From Oscarella lobularis (taxonomy: Eukaryota > Porifera > Homoscleromorpha > Homosclerophorida > Oscarellidae), in NCBI RefSeq assembly GCF_947507565.1, contig NC_089183.1, positions 3,100,001 through 3,164,000 on the forward strand: a stretch of 64,000 nt of DNA, given 5' to 3'. A program made the translations under genes and the position numbers. Positions 11,201-23,400 of the stretch are shown here, in pieces. How positions within the stretch are numbered: the first letter of the stretch is position 1; each line of letters opens with the position of its first letter. A model generated the notes under the pieces. It did no database searches. It was given only the letters and a program-made list of their open reading frames with translations, and had not been told where the DNA came from.

Positions 11201-14200
11201 TCTAATTCGGCCTTTTCCTCCTTGCGCTTTCGCTCCTTCGCTGAACAGGCAACATGTAGTATGTTCCGATTACCAGTCTTTCTCTCGTTCACAATATGAC
11301 GAAGATTCGGCTTTTTTGAGGCTACGGCTATCGTTGTATCGGCGAGCGTCGAATCGATGGTGAAAGAGTCGTAATCGAAGCGAGCCTTCTTGCTCGATCC
11401 CTCAGGAAAATCGTCCCCCGCGACTGGAAGACTTTCCAAGTGGAGGAGAACCTGTTGAACAGCGCTGACGCTCCGAGACTCCAAGGCCGGTATAACGAGT
11501 TGTTTTTTAAAGGCTAGAGAAACGAATCGACGTTAAATAAGTCCAAACTCCTCTATTTTTTACCTACCTGCCACAGCAAAGACGATTTTCGACTTATTCT
11601 CCGCATCGAACCCGGCCCGCTCTCCGACTCCAATCGCCCACATGGGCGGCACACCCTCGACGGGATGATTCTTCAAACGCGTGCCCATATAGCGCGGATA
11701 GAGCGCCCCGTTGCCGTCCAACAGCAAAATCAGTCGCGGATCGCCCAAGCTCACGATCGTCGGCTTGACGACGGTCGACTCGACGATCTCGTCGTCGGCG
11801 AGCTTTCGTCGCTTTCGTACGTCGTTGCCATGGCAACCGAGCGTCCCTCGCGACAGCTTCGCCGCGTCGGCGAGAACGGCTTCGGCTTCGTGCGTGACGC
11901 CGCCGCCGACGATTCGTCCGCCCTGATCCTCGTCGACGCGACCGGCGACGACGCGCAAGCGCCATCGACTGCCGAATATCTCCTGCCACATGGCCGTGAC
12001 GAAGAAGACCATTGAATCGCTGTCGCGAACGACGAGCGCGTTTACGCCGTATCCCGTCGTCGTCACGGCAACGGCGCGATAGCCGCGCGCTTGTTTGATG
12101 CGTTCGTCCGCTGTCGTCGACGAGACGCCGCCCGACGTGCCGTCGTTGTTCGGCGGAAGGAGATTGGGATCGATTAGGCATGTGGGGACGTGTTGGATTT
12201 GGTAGAAGCCGTGCCACGTGCGCGATGATGAGCTACGAGTGGTAGGATTCGTTTCCTAGAAGATTAGAAACGTTTATATGTATATGTGTATCTGTATGCG
12301 TTTGCGTATCTGTGAATAGCCTAAAAAGTGGGGCCCCTTAGTACTTCAACTCTGAGGGAAACGTCTCTGCTTCTGGAGCTCTCAAAATTAAAAAACCAAT
12401 GTGTATCTGTACGCCGTTTTTTATATGAACAGAGTATCTGTGTGCCTGTGAGAATAGCCTACAAAGTGAGACCCTTTAGTACTTCAACTCTGGAGGAAAC
12501 GTCTCTGCTTTGAGCTCTCAAAATTACTAACCAATACAGTAGTATGTTTGGTGAATCTTATGCTTCTCTCTATCTATCTATCTATCTATCTATCACTTCA
12601 TATCTCTGATGGGAAAGCGTGCTTCCGTTTAATTAATACTTGTTCACTATACAGGTGTTAGGGCATCTGTTAGAGTCTCAGACTACAGTCATATAGAATC
12701 TGCACTAGTGCCTTAGGCTCTCCAAATAACAATCCAATAGAACGCTTATCCCCCAAGAACGAAACTGTACCTACATGTACCTCTACGTGCAGATTACATA
12801 CCTCCTTTAGAGCTTCAAGAGAACTCAAAGGAAAGACGTTGAATTTCGACGTCGAAGCCGGCTTCTTCGCTCCCCCGCCTTCAATCTGACTAACCATAGC
12901 CAAACCGACGTCACTCATTTCAACAATCGCATTATTCGAGTTATCGAAACCGACGACACGACCCAACTCAGGCGCCTCGCTCTCGAGAAAAGTAATCTCC
13001 TTCATATCCAACGTCTCAGTCGAACTCGAATCGGAAACGAGTTTGAAATGAATGCGAGGATTGTAGTCGGCGTGAAAATTCTCGACGGCGGGCAGAAGTT
13101 CGCCTATGCGCGGCCCAAGGCCACAGGCGCTCGTATAGATGAGCGAGCCGGGAATTGTAGGGAGGCCGTGATCGAGTTTAACACGCGCGCCAACCACGAT
13201 TTCTGATTGGCGTTTCTTACGCGCTTGGCGCTGATCGCGAAGGACTTCGACTTCGTTTGGAGGCATGAGGCCCCTAGGGGGAAATAACGCATTATTGATT
13301 TATTGTTTTTTTTCGTTTTGCTTACCACCAGTAGACTTTTCCTGCGGCTGTCATTGCGACTGTGATGAATTCGCTCGTTTTTATTTCGACGATTTTTTCC
13401 CTTTCTATGCCGGGCATTGATTTGGCGGGATGGGAGAGGACACTGATAAGCGACGGGGTTCCCTTGGGACTATCTAAACATAAGAACGATTTCTTTTCAC
13501 TTGAGATTTCTTATCTCTGTTCTTTACCTCGTAAAAGTTCGTCGTAGAATGTTGCTATTTTTCCTGATTTCATTACTACGCTGGCTCTGACGTTACACGT
13601 CGCCACGAGAGCGATCTCTTCTTCTGGCCACATTGACTCGCTTAGCCTATGAACGCTGAACTTGCGCGGACGCTCGTCGCCTTGACGACGCGGATCTGGA
13701 ACGGGCCACGAGTACAGCTTTCGATCGCCCGCCGAGACTAGAAGTAGCTCTGAGTGCAGAGCTGCGATGTCAGTAAAGCATATATCAGACTGAAACAAAA
13801 GGGAAAGAGAGTTAAACGTAGGCAAGAGAGAAGAGTTGGCCAGCCCCCTGTAATTTCACTGTAATTTATTACAGGAGAGAGGAGTTGGCGAGTCTCTTGT
13901 AAAATTAATGTAAATTAAAAGACCCTGCTATGAAGAGGATCTTGAATCCCTTGCAATTTCACTGTATTTCAGAAGAGTCGACCCGTCCCTTGCAATTTTA
14001 TTGCACTGTATTGCAAGAGAGAAGGGTCGACCCGTCCACGACTTATCTCCCTAACCCTAAACCCGCTTACCGAATCAACGTCAAGCCACTCCAAATTCCC
14101 CACGACCGGCCACTCTTTAACCGCCTCCTCCTTCTCCTTTTCCGTCCCCTCCTTCCTCTCCCGCTCCCTAACGGCCGCCGCTCTCTTCGCCGCCTTCTCC

Positions 14201-15518
14201 TCCCTCACTCTCGCCTCCTCAAACTCATCCTCCCTCGCGTCCATCAAATCGGCACGCGACTCCAAATCGACATTAAACGCGTCGGTCTCGAACCACTCCG
14301 GCGTGCGTCGTCGCCCGGGCGGCGACGGCGAATAGTATCGTCGTAGCGACGGCGACGGCGTTCGCTCATGCTCCGCCGCGTCGTGCCACGGATTGAACGG
14401 CGGCGAATTGTTGTAGTCGGACGCCGAGAAGGCGGCGTAGTCGCTCTCCGTCGCCGCCGTCGCGTCGGCGGCGACGTCGCGATTGCCGTGGAAGAGATCG
14501 CCAAGTTGGAAGTCGCCGCGATTGAGGCGTTCTTGGAGTTGGCGAGCGTACGATTCGTCGGAGATGTCTTGGAGCGTGCGCTCCTTTGGTTCGGCGTTCT
14601 TGTCGTCGACGACGACGCTTGTCGACGTTTCGATTGGGTCGTGATGACGGCTATAGAGGAATCTGTGGAGAGGAGAAAGAAAAGATGCATTGGAATGTAC
14701 TCATATTCTACGTAGATTATCGTTCTGTTTAGCCAATATCGTTTATTTATTTATTTATTTATATGAGAGATGCCACACACTCACAGGCATTAAGATTTTA
14801 GTGTACGATTCTGTTTAGCTAATAGAGAGTCTTGTGTCGACGTGCAAATTCTGCGTAGATTTTCGTTCTGTTTAGCCAATATCGGTTATTTATTTATATG
14901 AAGTCTCTTCTCGTGAGAGATGCCACACAGGTATTGAGATTTTATAAAGCTCTCGTTCTAGTGTACGATTCTGTTTAGCTAATAGAAACTCTGAATTGAT
15001 TCTTTATAGGGGAGCAAACACGACTGACAAATAAGTTATAGGAAATGACTTCTAATTCTATCTAATTACGATGGAAAATGCCTCCAATTATTCTATCTAG
15101 TTCTTTTTTAGGAGACAAACTCTATGAGACTGTTCTGCGCAATGTGCAAGTGAACTTAACTTTGCATTGCACGAACGATAGCTATTTACTTCACTTTTGT
15201 ACTATAGAAAGCGCTGACTATCTATCAATCTAGAAACGCCCTCTACGTTCCCGTTTCTCGAAAGGGGGCCCTCCTGTTTAGGTGTTACCTCGCCACGCGT
15301 CCGTCGTTGAGTCGCACGCCGATGCAGTGCGTTGAAACGGCGACTTGACGTACTGTCTGATCGTCGAGTCCGTCGAAGGAGAGCTGGCGAATGCGAATGT
15401 CGTCTTGCTCCTTCTCGATACTGCCTCCTCGGAGCGCGCGAAATAGTTTCGCTTGTGTTACTTCCGAGCCTTCGTTCTCCTTGAGGTGAACGGCGACGAG
15501 CGAGAATCCTTTCGACAT
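5214..15518 (-). CDS. UBR5: UBR5/HYD-type HECT E3 ubiquitin ligase
   Basis: Exon 1 (15289-15518) starts MSKGFSLVAVHLKENEG and ends LNDGRVAR, matching the UBR5 N-terminus. It splices in phase to exon 2 (14071-14664, RFLYSRHHDP). Later exons show UBR5 landmarks in order: HSELLLVSAGDRKLYSW (about 13.75 kb), a DGNGALYPRY block (11.6-12.2 kb), TGNRNILHVACS (11.25 kb), GRTPFLTALGASN (10.8 kb), an AESILLPVRLGVAKPQT block (9.0 kb) and an acidic/Arg-rich linker. The HECT domain follows: EEGSGPGVTRGFF (6.7 kb), LFFEPGKQ (6.5 kb), FWRIVAKLNVTQRQQLLYF (5.5 kb), and the catalytic Cys in MASTCGQRM (codon 5311-5313), ending IYGLG. HECT ligases form a thioester with ubiquitin and pass it to substrate. No Cys/His-rich UBR box, no MLLE domain and no convincing UBA were found where UBR5 carries them. 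Exon 1 lies only 197 bp past the CLCA gene on the same strand. Confidence 0.92.
12287..12533. repeat. Two-copy tandem repeat in a UBR5 intron
   Basis: Two diverged copies of a unit of roughly 125 bp containing GTATCTGT...GAATAGCC, TTAGTACTTCAACTCTG and ACGTCTCTGCTT...GAGCTCTCAAAATTA. Copy 1 is at about 12287-12400 and copy 2 at about 12431-12533. They lie in the intron between exons at 12.25 and 12.7 kb. Non-coding. Confidence 0.7.
12571..12594. repeat. (TATC)6 microsatellite
   Basis: Six perfect TATC units within the same UBR5 intron, directly after the two-copy repeat. Simple-sequence tract with no coding content. Confidence 0.9.
13830..14045. repeat. Degenerate short tandem repeat in UBR5 intron 2
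   Basis: Repeated variants of CCCTTGCAATTTCACTGTA and GAGAGAAGAGTTGGC/GGGTCGACCCGTCC recur four or five times between UBR5 exons 3 and 2. The intron (13790-14070) has no coding content. It looks like an eroded minisatellite. Confidence 0.6.
14708..14990. repeat. 144-bp tandem duplication in UBR5 intron 1
   Basis: Two copies about 144 bp apart (from 14708 and 14852). Each holds CGTAGATT-TCGTTCTGTTTAGCC, a TTTATTTATTTAT tract, GAGAGATGCCACACA and GTGTACGATTCTGTTTAGC. They lie within the roughly 620-nt first intron of UBR5 (14665-15288). Non-coding. Confidence 0.8.
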
Positions 15519-15714
15519 GGCGTCGTAGAGACGGGGACCTGGCGAAACGTGGGATAGCACGTGAGATGACGTCCAATGACATCATTAGTCAGCGAATGAG
15601 CACAAGTAACCAGCAAAAACAAAAATAGCATCAGCAAATTAACGAACACTTCCAAACAAAAAAAAAGGCATCAGCAAAAACATCAAGTTCATGTCAAGCA
15701 GTTAGGGAGCTCGA

Positions 15715-18700
15715 TCAGCGAAAGAGCAAACCCAAAAGAAGAAGACCAAGCAGCAGAGGTGCTTCATTCACCTTTATCATTGCAGCGCTGCTTGATGCAG
15801 GTCGCTTCAGCTGCACTATATTGGAAATGGTAGACGTCAGATTCGCATCGTCAGTACTTTTGATTCCAAAGTAGTAGAGATCGTTGCTTTGCGCGCTCGG
15901 TTTCACGCGAATCGTCACCGACTCCGCCGAACCGCCGGGCAATGGGTCGAGTGAGCCGTCGATGACGTCATCCGCTTGAACGTGAGTGACGCTTGACGTG
16001 AACTTGCGAACATCTTCGAATTTTCCAGCATAGACGATGTCATAGCTGCTGGCTATGATAAAAATGCTTTTAACTTATGATCGTTATAAAGACGCTGCAT
16101 TCTTACCGTTTCCGTTTGGGCCATCGTCTCCTGGAGCTGTCCACTGCAGCGTAACGGCAAATTCGTTATTCAAAGAGGAAGGCATGGCTTCCAAATCGGA
16201 AATGTCGATTGGAGGGAGAAGATCTTTGTCTGTGTATCCTTGTAGTTCGAAAGCACCAGCTGAAGTCGTTCGCAAAAATTTTCCCAAAGACGTCGGCTGC
16301 TGCAATGGGACTTGATCGACGGTTGCATTTGAATCGATCTGAACTGGCGGAGTGAAAACGACTGCTTGGGCTTGCGAGGCAGTAGCAGAGGCTTTAACTT
16401 GAACGCTGTATTTGCCATCTCCATCAAAACTGGTAAACGTTCCGGTGTACGTTCCATCGTCTTCGAACAGGTCTGGAACTAAAAAATAAATACGATTTAG
16501 TTATTACAAAGTCCATTACGCATTTCATACTTACAATTGCCGTTGTCTATCAAGTCTATGACTATGACGCGGTCGCTGGGAAGTGACACCGTTGCTACGA
16601 CACTGGCACGGGTAACTTTTCTTTCTCCTTTGGTCAAGTCAGCAAGTATTACTACCGGGTTAGGGTATGTTGCGTTGGGTTGTGCCGTTTTTGCGGTCAG
16701 AACAACTGGGTCGTCTACTGTGGATCTTGTCGACACAGATACAGCAAAAAACTGTCTTTGTAAAGCTGGGTTCACAATGGTGTACTGCCAATCCCCAATC
16801 TAAATGAAAAACAGATGTCTTCTAGAAGAATATAGGGAGATAGGGTTACCTCATCGCTGGCAGGTGAAAGCAGTTCGGCTGTGCGAAAGTTTCGATCGTA
16901 CGAAAGGTCGTTGAATTGGTACAGTAGTCCAGAAGGAGATGTAAGGTGAATTTGTGGTAAATCTTGGCTGCTATCCAGCCAATCAAACGCGATTGTCGTA
17001 TTGACCCCTACGTCGGAATCGATTGTGAAGCCGTCCGTACTTCTATCTCCGGCTTCGAGTGCCACAGAAGAAGAATAGATCTGAATCAACGTCGTTTCTT
17101 TGGACTGAGAGGACGAAGGTAGTCCACGAATAATTGTAAGTAGAGCTTCTCTAAGGGTGGAGCTCGCTTGCTAAAAAAAAGTAGCTGTTTACTTAGCGAA
17201 CACAGTTCTAGGCACTTTAGAGTAGTGTACCGAAGAAGCGCTGTTGACCGGGGAGAAGTAAAAAGCCCCGCTTGTGCTTTGTGATAGCGGCTCAAGAAGT
17301 TGCGAAGCGTCTTGACCGATTCCAATCGAGCTAATTGTCACTCCAGTGTCTCGAATGCGTGGTAGAACTTTACTCACTACCGGATCGAGAGACTCTGTCT
17401 CTTGTCCGTCTGTGATTAGGACAATAGCTCCAGCTGATGGAACATGTGAATCCGGCACTCCAGTGATGATATCCAATGATAATTCCAAACCTCTGCCAAT
17501 GGCTGTGCCGCCGTTTGCCGTTGTAGGCAAATTTGAAATAATAAATGCTCTATCAGCCGGAGTACTCACAGTCTTCTTCCTAACTATAACGTATGCCACT
17601 GTACTGAATGTCACGATTGATACAGGCGTTCCGTAAGGCACAGTTTGAATAAACGCGCGTGCTGCCTGTCGAAGTTGGTCAAGTTTGTTGTCCCATCCCA
17701 TGCTTGTTGAAACATCAAGAGTTAGAACAACCTGTCCGAGCCTTGCTTGAACAATCTATCAAAGAGATATTACAAAAGAAAAATCTTTGATGAACGTGAG
17801 CCTGTACTTTAAATGTCGGTGTAGTGGATCTAAACGCACTTCCAGGTAGATTATTTCCATCAACAAAATCCTCATGTCTTGACATAAAATACCAGGAGCT
17901 TTCTTTGCACCGTCTATTTTGATAATTGGGAGCAACGAAGTTGTGCTGCGTGTCTGGGTTTTCTCCGGAATCGCAAAAATAAATTATCTAAGCACTGACA
18001 ATCAGCCCCATGCAATGTTGTCAATCACTAGGCTGAGTTACCTCTTTCTTATGCTGATTGTTCATTATTGACGCTGTTCCATTTGTTCCTTCGTTCTTTG
18101 CTGGGTAACATTTGGCATAATCGTCGCTTGCTGTGCACTTCCTGTCATCTTCACTTGACTTGTACACAGGTATCTTAATTAAATAATATGATTTGAAACA
18201 AATAATTTTAGCAGTAGACCTAACGATACCGATTCAGAATAGGCTTTTGAACATCCTGTAGCAACAACGGTCTTTCCATCCTCAGCTAAATAAGCTTTTG
18301 GATTTTTTCCTGTATAGGCGTACTCATCAAATAAGCCATAGCGAAGATGACCGAACTCGTGTACAATAGTTCTCCGCGGTTCACCAAAGTAAGACTAAAA
18401 GAGAACACCTGTTAGCTAGATTAAACAACGTGCTGACAGAAACAAACAATACCCGCCCATCAAGAAAAATCGGAGTCAAAAACATTTGGCCTTCCGCTTG
18501 TTGACCGCACTTCACAACTTTTGTAACATGAGGAGGGAAGGTTTCAGTGCCTTCCACTACTTGCACGTGAGCGTTGCCAAACGAGTCCTTCGACGAAATA
18601 AGGTATTCTGGCTTTGATGACCAAGTTTCAGGCACGACGATGGTAATTGTATCGAAATAAGCTCGATAGCGCGTTGCTTCGTAAAGATAGCCTGAGGCCA

Positions 18701-18893
18701 AAGTGAAACCTCTCTTGATGTTGTTGATAAGGTTAGGATCTTCATCTAAATCCTTAGATATAGCCACAACTAGGTCTTTGTACCCATTGTCTTTCAGCGT
18801 AAGAGCAAGAGCAGCGTGTATTACAACCAAGAAAAACAAACCGGAAATGACGATTGTGTTCTGTAGCGTTTTTCGAGCTTCAGGCTACAATAT
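15715..18893 (-). CDS. CLCA-type secreted metalloprotease/VWA protein, copy A (start codon unclear)
   Basis: Calcium-activated chloride channel regulator (CLCA) family; these are secreted or surface proteins with an N-terminal zinc metallohydrolase and a VWA domain, and they modulate chloride channels rather than forming them. N-terminal block: TLKDNGYKDLVVAISKDL and VVPETWSSKPEYLIS. The zinc motif is IVHEFGHLRYGLFDEYAY (about 18.3 kb). The VWA MIDAS reads LDVSTSM (about 17.7 kb), followed by QLRQAARAFIQTVPYGTPVS. Then come a beta-rich region and LQWTAPGDDGPNGNGK (16.1 kb). The C-terminus is a hydrophobic tail (APLLLGLLLLGLLFR), possibly a GPI-anchor signal. The region matching copy B's start codon and signal peptide is shifted in frame, and an in-frame TAG precedes the hydrophobic core, so no credible start is visible. 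It may use another first exon or may be decaying. Confidence 0.8.
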
Positions 18894-18982
18894 AGAAACG
18901 CAAATTAATATAAATTGATAAAATGAGTGCGGCTGACCATGATTTTGTTTTGAACACTTCTCGCTGCCACAGGCACCAAAAG

Positions 18983-19056
18983 GATGAGTACGTCACCTGA
19001 CACACAATGATGAGTACATCACCTGACAGCTTCAATGATGAGTACGTCACCTGACA
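18983..19056. repeat. Triplicated GATGAGTACGTCACCTGAC upstream of CLCA-A
   Basis: Three near-identical copies begin at 18983, 19009 and 19037 (26-28 bp period), just 5' of CLCA-A. Copy B has a single related element at about 23793. A local expansion in the upstream region; a regulatory role is only a guess. Confidence 0.75.
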
Positions 19057-19423
19057 GGAAACCGAAACAAGGAAGTTCAAAGCGTACTTTCATGCAAAGT
19101 CGCGCCAATCTATCAACATTGTACTAACTCTAAGTACTTCAAGTTATTGCTTCATTTTAAACATGACTATCGCCGTTTTTCCCATTTCTTGTCTACACCG
19201 CCCATAGCCTCTCCCCCGCGGAGAAGACTAAAATAGCCCTTTAATTAATTACCCTCTTTCCCGTGCAGGCGACCGTTGTACGGGGAACAGAGAAAGGTCA
19301 GAGTTACGAGGCCACTGGCAAGATAAGTTTTCCTTGTGCATGTTAGGCGCAATAATCACGGTCAATGTACCGCTGTTGCTACAAACATCTGGCACTTTAC
19401 GACTACTGACCTGACTAAGAGCA

Positions 19424-19951
19424 TTTTAGCATAATTTCAAATTCTGTCCATACGTCATATTTGATGTTCTATACATATGATCGGGAAATGCATACGATTC
19501 TTTTTCTTCGTCTGTGTCCCTCTCCCCACCAGCTACATAACAACAGCCACTAGATAGGATGGAACCAACTATTGAACAATGACGTTGGATACCAATAAAT
19601 TGAGACGGTGCTGGAACTGATAAAGTTCCCCGACATTTTTCCGACTCCGAAGGCCACGTGTAAGAAGCAGCAGCCAGAGATTCAATGCCTCTAAATACAA
19701 ATAAGTAAAGAAAACATTGGAGTAGATTTTTAAATAATTTACCCGTGAGGTACTCTGGCTGGCTGCGATATTTGGGACATAGTTTCAGTGGCACTCATTT
19801 GGTTCTGTCTAGAAACGAGAGTCTTTGGCAACGGGCTATAGAATCATATACAATTTTATATAGATGACTGAAGGTTTTCCTACTTTTGCTTGGCACCAAA
19901 GCCCCATGCTTTGGGATAGTCCTCACACTGCCACCATGGCTGCATCTTGAC
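19424..19951 (-). pseudogene. 3' fragment of the gene at 24.2-25.5 kb (duplication remnant)
   Basis: Holds close copies of the last three exons of the intact gene at 24245-25497: CEDYPKAWGFGAKQK, a PLPKTLVS exon, and GIESLAAASYTWPSESEKC. It is cut at the duplication boundary at 19951, so all 5' exons are missing. Close to the break it is also 2 nt short compared with the intact copy. No promoter or start is expected. Confidence 0.85.
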
Positions 19952-20082
19952 AAGAGAGAAGATACGAACGATAGCTATTTACTTCAGTTTTGTACTATGG
20001 AAAGCGCTGACTATCTATCAATCTAGAAAACGCCCTCTACGTTCCCGTTTCTCGAAAGGGGGCCCTCCTGTTTAGGTGTTAC

Positions 20083-20309
20083 CTCGCCACGCGTCCGTCG
20101 TTGAGTCGCACGCCAACGCAGTGCGTTGAAACGGCGACTTGACGCACTGTTTGATCGTCGAGTCCGTCGAAGGAGAGCTGGCGAATGCGAATGTCGTCTT
20201 GTTCCTTCTCGACGCTGCCTCGGAGCGCGCGAAATAGCTTTGCTTGTGTTACTTCCGAGCCTTCGTTCTCCTTGAGGTGAACGGCGACGAGCGAGAATCC
20301 TTTCGACAT
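20083..20309 (-). pseudogene. Orphan copy of UBR5 exon 1
   Basis: 76 codons nearly identical to UBR5 exon 1 (MSKGFSLVAVHLKENEG ... LNDGRVAR), with one residue deleted (GGSIEKE to GSVEKE) and a preserved GT donor. The next UBR5 exon is about 5.4 kb away, beyond CLCA-A and the functional exon 1. The frame is intact, so it could still be transcribed or used as an alternative first exon, but the simplest reading is a duplication relic. Confidence 0.85.
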
Positions 20310-20474
20310 GGCGCAGAGACGGCGAAACGTGGGATAGCACGTGAGATGACAGATGCATTAGGCTAACTATTATATGTATGGGCTAACCAACAAAACGAAA
20401 ACGGCATCAGCAAATTAACTGACACATAAAAAACGGCAGCAGCAAAAACATCAAGTTCACGTCAAGAAGGGAGC

Positions 20475-23400
20475 TCAGCGAAAGAGCAAAACCAAAAGAA
20501 GAAGAAGACCAAACAGCAGTGCTGCTTCATTCACCTTTATCATTGCAGCGTTGCTTGAAGGCGTAGCGGTTGGCTGCAATGCAGGTTTCTTCAGCTGCAC
20601 TATATTGGAAACGTCAGACGTCAGATTCATATCGTCGGTACTTTTGATTCCGAAGTAGTAAAGATCGTTATTTTGCCGCTGTTGCTCGCTCGGTTTTACG
20701 CGAATCGTCACCGATTCCGTCAAACCGCCGGGCAATGGGTCGAGTGACCCATCGACGACGTCACCCGCTTGAACGTGAGTGACGTTTGACGTGAACTTGC
20801 GAACATCTTCAAACTTTCCAGCATAGACGATATCATAGCTGGTGACTATACAATAAAAGAAAGATCTATTGTGTATTCCTTACATCGACGCTTCATGCAT
20901 GCTTACCGTTTCCGTTTGGGCCATCGTCTCCTGGAGCTGTCCACTGCAGCGTAACGGCAAAGTAGTCGCGATCCCAAGAAGAAGGCATGGCTTCTAAATC
21001 CGAAATGTCCACTGGAGGAAGGAGATCTTCGTTCGTATATCCTTGTAATTCGAAAGCACCAGCTGACGTCGTTCGCAAAAACTTTCCCACAGGTGTTGGC
21101 GGTGGCAGTGGGCGTTGATTGACGGTCGCGTTGGGATCCATTCGAACGGGCGGATTGAAAACGACTGCTTGGGCTTGCGAGGCAGCAGCAGAAGCTTTAA
21201 CTTGAACGCTATATTTACCATCTCCGTCAAAACTGGTAAACGTTCCGGCGTATGTTCCGTCGTCTTTGTACGAGTCTGGAACTAAAATGAAATTTAATTA
21301 TTAGGAGATTTATTGACGTAGTTAATTTATACTTACAATTGCCGTTGTCTATCAAGTCTATGATTATGATGCGGTTGTTGGGAAGTGATATCGTTGCTAC
21401 GACACTGGCACCGGCAACTCTTCTTTCTCCTTTGGTTAAGTCAGCAAATATTATTACAGGATTTGGGTATGTTGCGTTGGCCTGTGCCGTTTGAGCGGCG
21501 AGAACAACTGGGTCTTCAACTGTTGATCTTGTTGACACCGATACAGCAATAACCTGTTCTCGAGAAAACGTGCGTGGGTTCACAACAGTGTATTGCCAGT
21601 CTCCAATCTAAATGTAAAATAGATATCTATCTTCAGAAGTATAAGGGAGAGAGGAAGAACAGTGACCTCATCGCTGGCTGGTGGGAGCAGTTCCGCTGTT
21701 TGAAAGTTTAGATTAAATGAAAGGTTGCTAAACTGGTACAGTTGTCCAGAAGGAGATGTAAGGTAAATATTTGGTAAGTCTTCGTTGCTGGAGACGGCAG
21801 TCAACCAATCGAACGCGATCGTGGTATTGATTCCTGAATCAATTGTGAAGCCGGCCGTGCTGTTTTCTCCGGCTTTGAGTTTTACAGAAGAAGAATAGAT
21901 CTGAATCAGCAACGATTCTTTTGTTAGAGACTGAGACGATGAAGGTAGTCGGAGAATGATTGTCAGTAGAGCTTCTCTAAGGGTAGAGATCGCTTGCTAA
22001 AAATCGGCTAATTAGTTTACGTACACAGATCTAGCCTTTAGTACCGAAAGAGCGCTGTTGACCGGAGAGAAGTAAAAAGTTCCGCTTGTGCTTTTTGATA
22101 ACGGCTCAAGAAGTTTAGAAGCGCCCTGACCAATTCCAATTGCGTTAACTGTCACCTCAGTGTCTCGAATGCGTGGTAGAACTTCACTCACTACCGGACG
22201 AATACTTGTTGTCTCTTCTCCGTCGGTAATTAGGACAATAGTTCCAGCCGATGGAGCATGCGAGCCCGACACCCCGGTGATGATATCTAACGATAAGTCC
22301 AAACCTTTGCCAATACCTGTGAAACCACCCACTGCTGTTGGCAAATTTGAAATGATGTATTGACGATCAGCCGGATCATTTACAATTCTGTTTGTAACTA
22401 TTGCTGTGGCGCCGTTACTGAATGTCACAATTGATACAGGAGTGCTGTCGGGCACGTTTTCGGTGAATGCGCGCGCTGCCTGCCGAAGTTGAACAAGTTT
22501 GTCCCCACTCATGCTTCCTGAAACATCGAGAGTAAGAACAACCCGTCCAATCCTTGTTTGAACAACCTATCAAAGAGACGTCACGAGAAGCAAAGAATCT
22601 TTGACATGAGCTTATACTTTAAATGTCGGTGTTGTTGATCGAAACGTACTTCCGGGTGGATTATTTTCATTGGCAAAATCTTCGTGTCTTGACATGAAAT
22701 ACCAGGAGCTTTCTTTGCACCGTTTATTTTGCCGATTGGGAGCTAAAATGTTGTGCTGCGTGTTTGGGTTATTTCCGGAGTCGCAAAAATGAATTATCTG
22801 CGTAAAAGAAACAAATTATAGCTAACCACCGTAAGCTCCAAGTTTACCTGTTTCTGATGCTGAAAAAACATAATAGACGCTGTGCCCTTTGTTCCTTTCC
22901 ACGATGGTGCGTAGCATTTGGCATAATCATCATTTGCTGTGCACTTTGTGCGATCTCTCCGTGACTTGTAGACAGGTATCTTAGATAATGATATTTGAAA
23001 AATAAATAAATAATCTTAGTAGTAGACCTAAAGATACCGATTCGGAAAAGGCTTTTGAACATCCTGTAGCAACAACGGTGCTTCCATCCTCAGCTAAATA
23101 AGCTTCTGGATCTTTTCCTTCATAGGCATACTCATCAAATAAACCATAGCGAAGGTGACCAAACTCGTGTACAATAGTTCTCCGCGGTTCACCAAAGTTA
23201 GACTAAAAGAGATCGCCTGTTAGCTAGATTAGACATAGTGCTGAAACAAACAATACCTGCCCGTCAAGAAAAATCGGAGTCAAGTACATTTGGCCTGCCG
23301 CTTGTTGACCGCACCTAACAAGGTTTCTAACGTGAGGAGCGTAGGCTTCACCGCCTTCCACTATTCGAACGTGAGCGTTTTCAAACGACTCTTTTGACGA

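Larger units (their letters stand above)
15171..19951. repeat. Segmental tandem duplication, copy A
   Basis: Copy A of a tandem duplication, 4781 bp. It starts at ACGAACGATAGCTATTTACTTCA within UBR5 intron 1 and ends at about CATCTTGAC (19951). In order it contains UBR5 exon 1, CLCA-A and the last three exons of the gene found complete at 24.2-25.5 kb. Homology to copy B is close throughout, introns and intergenic spacers included. Confidence 0.9.
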
